Source: Firmicutes bacterium UBA5500
GTDB lineage: Bacteria > Bacillota > UBA994 > UBA5500
Direction: 5' to 3'
Length of the DNA stretch: 7,764 nucleotides
Assembly: GCA_002427055.1 (NCBI GenBank)
Contig: DIPA01000050.1
Span: forward strand, 16,733 to 24,496
Positions 6,236-7,764 of this stretch are shown here, piece by piece. Under the pieces are notes generated by a model. The model was not told the DNA's origin, searched no databases, and worked only from the letters and a program-made list of their open reading frames with translations. Position 1 is the first letter of the stretch; every line of letters begins with the position of its first letter. Made by a program: the position numbers and the translations under genes.

Positions 6236-7170
6236 TGCGTACTGTCTTTATGGGAACTCCTGATTTCGCCGTACCCTGCTTACGCCAGCTGGCGGATATG
6301 ACACAAGTGGTTGGTGTCTATACGCAGCCTGATCGAAGGCAAGGCCGTGGCCTAACGCTTGCGCCACCTCCTGTGAAGCAGGTGGCAATGGAGCTAGGTC
6401 TACCTGTTCACCAACCGGCTCGTTTGCGTAGTCCCGAAAGCTGGCGGCAACTTCAGGAGCTAGAACCTGATCTAATTGTCGTAGTTGCTTATGCACAGAT
6501 TTTGCCGGTAAAGGTCCTGACCCTACCGCGTTATGGGTGTATCAATGTGCACGCCTCGCTACTCCCTGCCTATCGAGGGGGGGCGCCTATTCATTGGGCC
6601 ATCCTTAACGGCGAAACAGAAACTGGGATTACCATAATGATGATGGATCAAGGGCTAGATACGGGAGATATCTTGCTACAGGCAGCGCTTTCAATCGGAC
6701 CGAATGAAACTTGCGGAGAAGTGCATGATCGGTTAGCTACATTAGGCGCAGAGGCGCTAGCTAAGGCGCTTGTAGCTTTAGAACAGGGGAAACTTGAGTC
6801 AAAGCCGCAGCCACAGGTTGGTATGTCATATGCTCGCAACTTAGCCAAGCAAGACGGCTTGATCAACTGGGCGTCTAGTGCTATGACAATACATAACCAA
6901 ATACGAGGGCTAAACCCGTGGCCGGTAGCCTACACTGAGCATGACGGTAAGCGGTTGCGTGTTCTTCGCAGTCGCCTTGTTGATGCCAACGGACAATCCA
7001 TATCGGCTGAACCCGGCACGATTATTGAGATTAGCGAAGCAGGGCCGTTGATACAGACAGGAGATGGAGTCTTGCTGCTATCTGAAGTTCAACCAGCTAG
7101 CAAAAGACGTATGAATGGGGCCGACTACGTACGTGGTCATGCGCTCACTTTAGGTAGTCGTTTGGGCTGA
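6232..7170 (+). CDS. fmt: Methionyl-tRNA formyltransferase
   Basis: Fmt transfers a formyl group from 10-formyltetrahydrofolate to Met-tRNA(fMet), producing the initiator tRNA for translation. The 312-residue length is normal. The N-terminal Rossmann-type domain starts with MGTPDFAVP (7-15); the active-site segment INVHASLLPAYRGGAPIHWA (104-123) gives Asn105 and His107; GLDTGD (141-146) gives Asp143. Together these are the catalytic Asn/His/Asp triad of the family. The C-terminal beta-barrel tRNA-binding domain has GLNPWPVAY and ends near the usual length. The ATG at 6232 overlaps the def stop codon, with GGAG (6220-6223) 8 bases upstream; the next codon is also ATG (6235) and could be used, changing the protein by one residue. 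No terminator is seen before the next gene, 80 bases on. Confidence 0.97.
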   Translation: MMRTVFMGTPDFAVPCLRQLADMTQVVGVYTQPDRRQGRGLTLAPPPVKQVAMELGLPVHQPARLRSPESWRQLQELEPDLIVVVAYAQILPVKVLTLPRYGCINVHASLLPAYRGGAPIHWAILNGETETGITIMMMDQGLDTGDILLQAALSIGPNETCGEVHDRLATLGAEALAKALVALEQGKLESKPQPQVGMSYARNLAKQDGLINWASSAMTIHNQIRGLNPWPVAYTEHDGKRLRVLRSRLVDANGQSISAEPGTIIEISEAGPLIQTGDGVLLLSEVQPASKRRMNGADYVRGHALTLGSRLG

Positions 7171-7250
7171 TAGTGATTTGTGAGAGCTGATTTGGGGAAG
7201 CAGGGTAATCTCAATTTTGATTCTTAGCAAGAAGAAAGGGGAGGAAGTAG

Positions 7251-7764
7251 ATGTTTTGGCTTGGCGGTCCAGGGACTATTTTTGTTCTTATGGCTTTTGC
7301 GTTCGCGATGTATGCACAACGTAAAGTTATGTCTACTTACCAACGTTATTCGAGGATCAGTAACCGCAGAGGGTTAACCGGCTCAGAAACGGCACAAGCC
7401 TTACTCAAGCAACACGGGGTGTACGATGTAACTGTAGAGCAGGTTGCGGGTAACCTAACTGACCACTACGATCCTCGTGTAAAGAAGCTACGCTTATCGC
7501 CGGACATTTATCATGGCACTTCTCTGGCTGCTCTCGGTATTGCAGCGCACGAGACTGGCCATGCACTACAGCATAATGTGGGATATGCTCCTTTAGCCAT
7601 ACGGAATGCAATTGTACCAATAGCTCAGCTAGGATCGACTTTGGCCTTGCCACTGTTTATGGCAGGCTTCATCCTAAGCTGGCCGAGCTTGGCCGATATC
7701 GGGATTCTGTTTTTCCTAGCAGCAGTAGTCTTTCAAATTGCCACTCTACCGGTCGAATTTGATG
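7251..7764 (+). CDS. Zinc metallopeptidase, YugP family, 3' truncated by window edge
   Basis: The frame is open from ATG 7251 to the window end (171 complete codons), so the C-terminus is missing. This is a membrane-associated zinc peptidase of the YugP family (Pfam peptidase_Zn-2 type). The N-terminus has one hydrophobic segment (about residues 4-21), followed by a soluble part with LTGSETAQALL (42-52), DHYDPRVKKLRLS (71-83) and the zinc-binding HETGH (100-104, with catalytic Glu101). After this come two hydrophobic segments (about 121-143 and 148-167) and LPVEFD (166-171), a conserved stretch at the window edge that may supply a further ligand. The start has AGGGGAGG (7237-7244) 6 bases upstream. 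It follows fmt by 80 bases with no terminator, so co-transcription is possible. The substrate is unknown; a role in membrane protein or envelope quality control is only a guess. Confidence 0.92.
   Translation, partial: MFWLGGPGTIFVLMAFAFAMYAQRKVMSTYQRYSRISNRRGLTGSETAQALLKQHGVYDVTVEQVAGNLTDHYDPRVKKLRLSPDIYHGTSLAALGIAAHETGHALQHNVGYAPLAIRNAIVPIAQLGSTLALPLFMAGFILSWPSLADIGILFFLAAVVFQIATLPVEFD

Noticed and set aside
7405..7653. 82-codon minus-strand open frame opposite the zinc peptidase gene
   Set aside because: Antisense to the conserved HETGH region of a recognised gene, with no independent support.

Overview
The window looks like a chromosomal housekeeping segment from a Bacillota (Firmicutes) bacterium, most likely of the Clostridia type. 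The gene order is Ca2+-ATPase, yicC/yloC, remA, gmk, rpoZ, priA, def, fmt. This matches the block I recall as conserved in Bacillus subtilis (yloB, yloC, remA, gmk, rpoZ, coaBC, priA, def, fmt). RemA (DUF370), purine-rich Shine-Dalgarno sites and intrinsic terminators with T-runs also fit this phylum. A YugP-type zinc metallopeptidase directly after fmt is, as far as I recall, more typical of Clostridia than of Bacillus. I cannot name a genus. All genes are on the + strand.

Layout. Bases 1-1302 hold the C-terminal part of a type IIA P-type Ca2+ pump whose start lies left of the window, followed by an intrinsic terminator (1349-1372). A spacer with a possible weak promoter and a perfect 12-bp palindrome leads into a first gene cluster, yicC-remA-gmk-rpoZ (1466-3464). 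That cluster ends in two successive hairpins; the second (3487-3515) is a convincing intrinsic terminator. A second cluster, priA-def-fmt (3555-7170), is tightly packed: def starts 11 bases after priA and fmt overlaps def by 4 bases. An 80-base gap then leads to the zinc metallopeptidase (from 7251), which runs off the right edge.

Function. The first cluster joins RNA turnover (YicC RNase), a DNA-binding developmental regulator (RemA), GDP synthesis (Gmk) and the omega subunit of RNA polymerase (RpoZ). The second joins replication restart (PriA) with the two enzymes that put on and remove the formyl group of initiator methionine (Fmt and Def). The clearest departure from the usual order is that coaBC, normally between rpoZ and priA, is missing; a terminator occupies its place.

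I see no rRNA, tRNA, CRISPR array, insertion sequence, phage gene or other sign of recent transfer. No gene-free stretch exceeds 300 bases; the longest is 1303-1465. I did not find an undescribed system here. The findings are modest: a missing operon member, paired hairpins at the end of rpoZ, a palindrome upstream of yicC and a substituted calcium-site residue.
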